DNA of 14,394 bases, from the NCBI GenBank assembly GCA_037385685.1, contig JARRMW010000035.1, forward strand, positions 1-14,394, given 5' to 3'. This stretch comes from Sva-25 sp037385685 (GTDB lineage Bacteria > Pseudomonadota > Gammaproteobacteria > Chromatiales > Chromatiaceae). This document shows positions 13,629 to 14,394 of this stretch, in pieces (positions within the stretch are counted from its first letter, which is position 1; each line of letters begins with the position of its first letter). The notes beneath the pieces are model-generated. The model searched no databases. It worked only from the letters and a program-made list of their open reading frames with translations, and had not been told where the DNA came from. The translations under genes were made by a program, and so were the position numbers.

Positions 13629-13977
13629 TGTTTTCCCGTTATTGAGGCACCGACGCCACGCTGGTCGGCCTGCGAAGCGTTGCACTAAGGCCTCGACCTG
13701 CCGGACGAAGTCCGGATCGCAACACAGGAACGCGCCTGCACGAGCCCGATCTCTTGTGCCCCGTAACCACCCAACCGTCGTGTCTGCAGTATAGCCGTCC
13801 CGATCAGCTGTCTGTCAACTCGAAGCCTCTGAGCGCTCTTGCGCATTCCGGTCGGTCACCCCGATCCCACCGGCGGATAGAGCGCACGAGGCCATTATGC
13901 CGGGCCTGTTACAAGTCGATACAGAATGTCACCGGCGATTGCCTCATCCTTCACAGGCTATAAAGGGAGAAATATCC
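13629..13977. other. Divergent intergenic region between DUF5694 and efflux adaptor genes
   Basis: About 350 bases with no supportable gene. It contains the putative promoter at 13788-13818 and a perfect hairpin CCGGAC/GTCCGG (13701-13706 and 13710-13715, 3-base loop) in the presumed DUF5694 leader. No clear palindromic operator for the adaptor gene is seen. Confidence 0.4.
13788..13818 (-). promoter_or_regulatory. Candidate sigma-70 promoter of the DUF5694 gene
   Basis: On the minus strand TTGACA (13818-13813) is a perfect -35 and TATACT (13793-13788) a 5/6 match to the -10 consensus. The spacer is 19 bases, longer than the optimum, so it may be weak or need an activator. Transcription would start about 150 bases upstream of the DUF5694 ATG. 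Confidence 0.4.
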
Positions 13978-14394
13978 ATGGCGACATTCATGCAGCGATT
14001 CGCCGGCGCGTTTCAACTCGTTTTTGTTGTCGCAGTCGTCGGCTCTGCCATCATGCTGTCGGCTTCCCTGAAGCCGGACACGTCGTCCGTGCGCCCGAAG
14101 GTCGCCGCGGATCGGATTCCCGTTACCGTCGTCGCCCCAATTCCTGCCACCTACCAATCGCGCGTCCAACTCAATGGTGTCGTCGAATCAAGGACAGTGA
14201 CCGACATCATTCCGCAGGTGTCCGGCCGTATCGTCGACGTTGCCCGGAATTTTCGCACAGGCGCCCGGGTTGAAAAGGGTGATGTGCTGTTCGTCATCGA
14301 TCCGGCTGATTACGAGCTGGCTGTCGACCGCACGCTCGCAGAGATCGAGGTAGCGCGCAGCGAGCTGGCGCGCCTCGAGGCAGAGGCTGCCGCC
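13978..14394 (+). CDS. RND efflux periplasmic adaptor (HlyD/MFP family), 5' part, runs off right edge
   Basis: 139 codons from ATG 13978 to the window end, without a stop. The start has a strong AAGGGAG site 8 bases upstream. An N-terminal membrane anchor (about 10-30, 'FQLVFVVAVVGSAIMLSA') is followed by 'IPVTVVAPIPATYQSRVQLN' and 'SGRIVDV', the first half of the barrel-sandwich (lipoyl-like) domain. 'GARVEKGDVLFVIDPADYEL' marks its typical turn, and an alpha-hairpin then begins ('EIEVARSELARLEAEAAA'). Such adaptors bridge an inner-membrane RND pump and an outer-membrane channel to export drugs, metals or other solutes. The pump gene would be expected just beyond the window. No regulator gene is adjacent on the left. 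Confidence 0.9.
   Translation, partial: MATFMQRFAGAFQLVFVVAVVGSAIMLSASLKPDTSSVRPKVAADRIPVTVVAPIPATYQSRVQLNGVVESRTVTDIIPQVSGRIVDVARNFRTGARVEKGDVLFVIDPADYELAVDRTLAEIEVARSELARLEAEAAA

Noticed and set aside
13936..13964. TATAAA at 13959-13964 as the -10 box of the efflux adaptor gene
   Set aside because: Too close to the ATG and overlapping the ribosome site region; no acceptable -35 at 16-18 bases.

Overview
The window looks like a chromosomal segment of a GC-rich, probably free-living gammaproteobacterium. The grounds are PEP-CTERM/exosortase sorting, a sigma-54 type promoter, a large secreted subtilase, several lipoproteins and an RND-type membrane-fusion protein. A marine lineage such as Woeseiaceae would fit, but that is a guess from gene content. 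No rRNA, tRNA, CRISPR array, transposase or integrase is visible.

Left end (1-3215, minus strand): a two-gene accessory module that looks like an anti-phage defence pair. A KAP-like P-loop NTPase (1497-3215) is followed by a TIR-domain protein (1-1213, running off the left edge) with the catalytic Glu motif of NAD-cleaving TIRs. Three sampled 60-base lines here are 42-45% GC (601-660, 1921-1980, 2581-2640), against 63% at 11281-11340, consistent with recent acquisition. This is the best candidate for a little-described system.

Middle-left (3216-5360): a mostly non-coding stretch with a 67-bp direct repeat present twice (3406-3472 and 4677-4743, 58/67 identical), a probable frameshifted small membrane-protein gene, a PEP-CTERM protein with a perfect-looking -24/-12 sigma-54 promoter, and an uncharacterised lipoprotein. 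A bidirectional terminator separates the lipoprotein from the convergent protease.

Middle (5363-9481): a 1041-residue secreted S8 subtilase with I9 propeptide, PA insert and C-terminal beta domains (minus strand, GTG start), then a divergently transcribed DUF427 protein.

Right (9612-12370): a membrane protein with an N-terminal zinc finger and a C-terminal helical-repeat region, whose single reading frame is broken by in-frame TGA and TAG codons. It converges on a rhomboid protease carrying its own helical-repeat tail, and the two stop codons overlap. Then come a DUF5694 lipoprotein (12459-13628, minus) and, after a divergent spacer, the start of an RND efflux periplasmic adaptor (13978 onward, plus).
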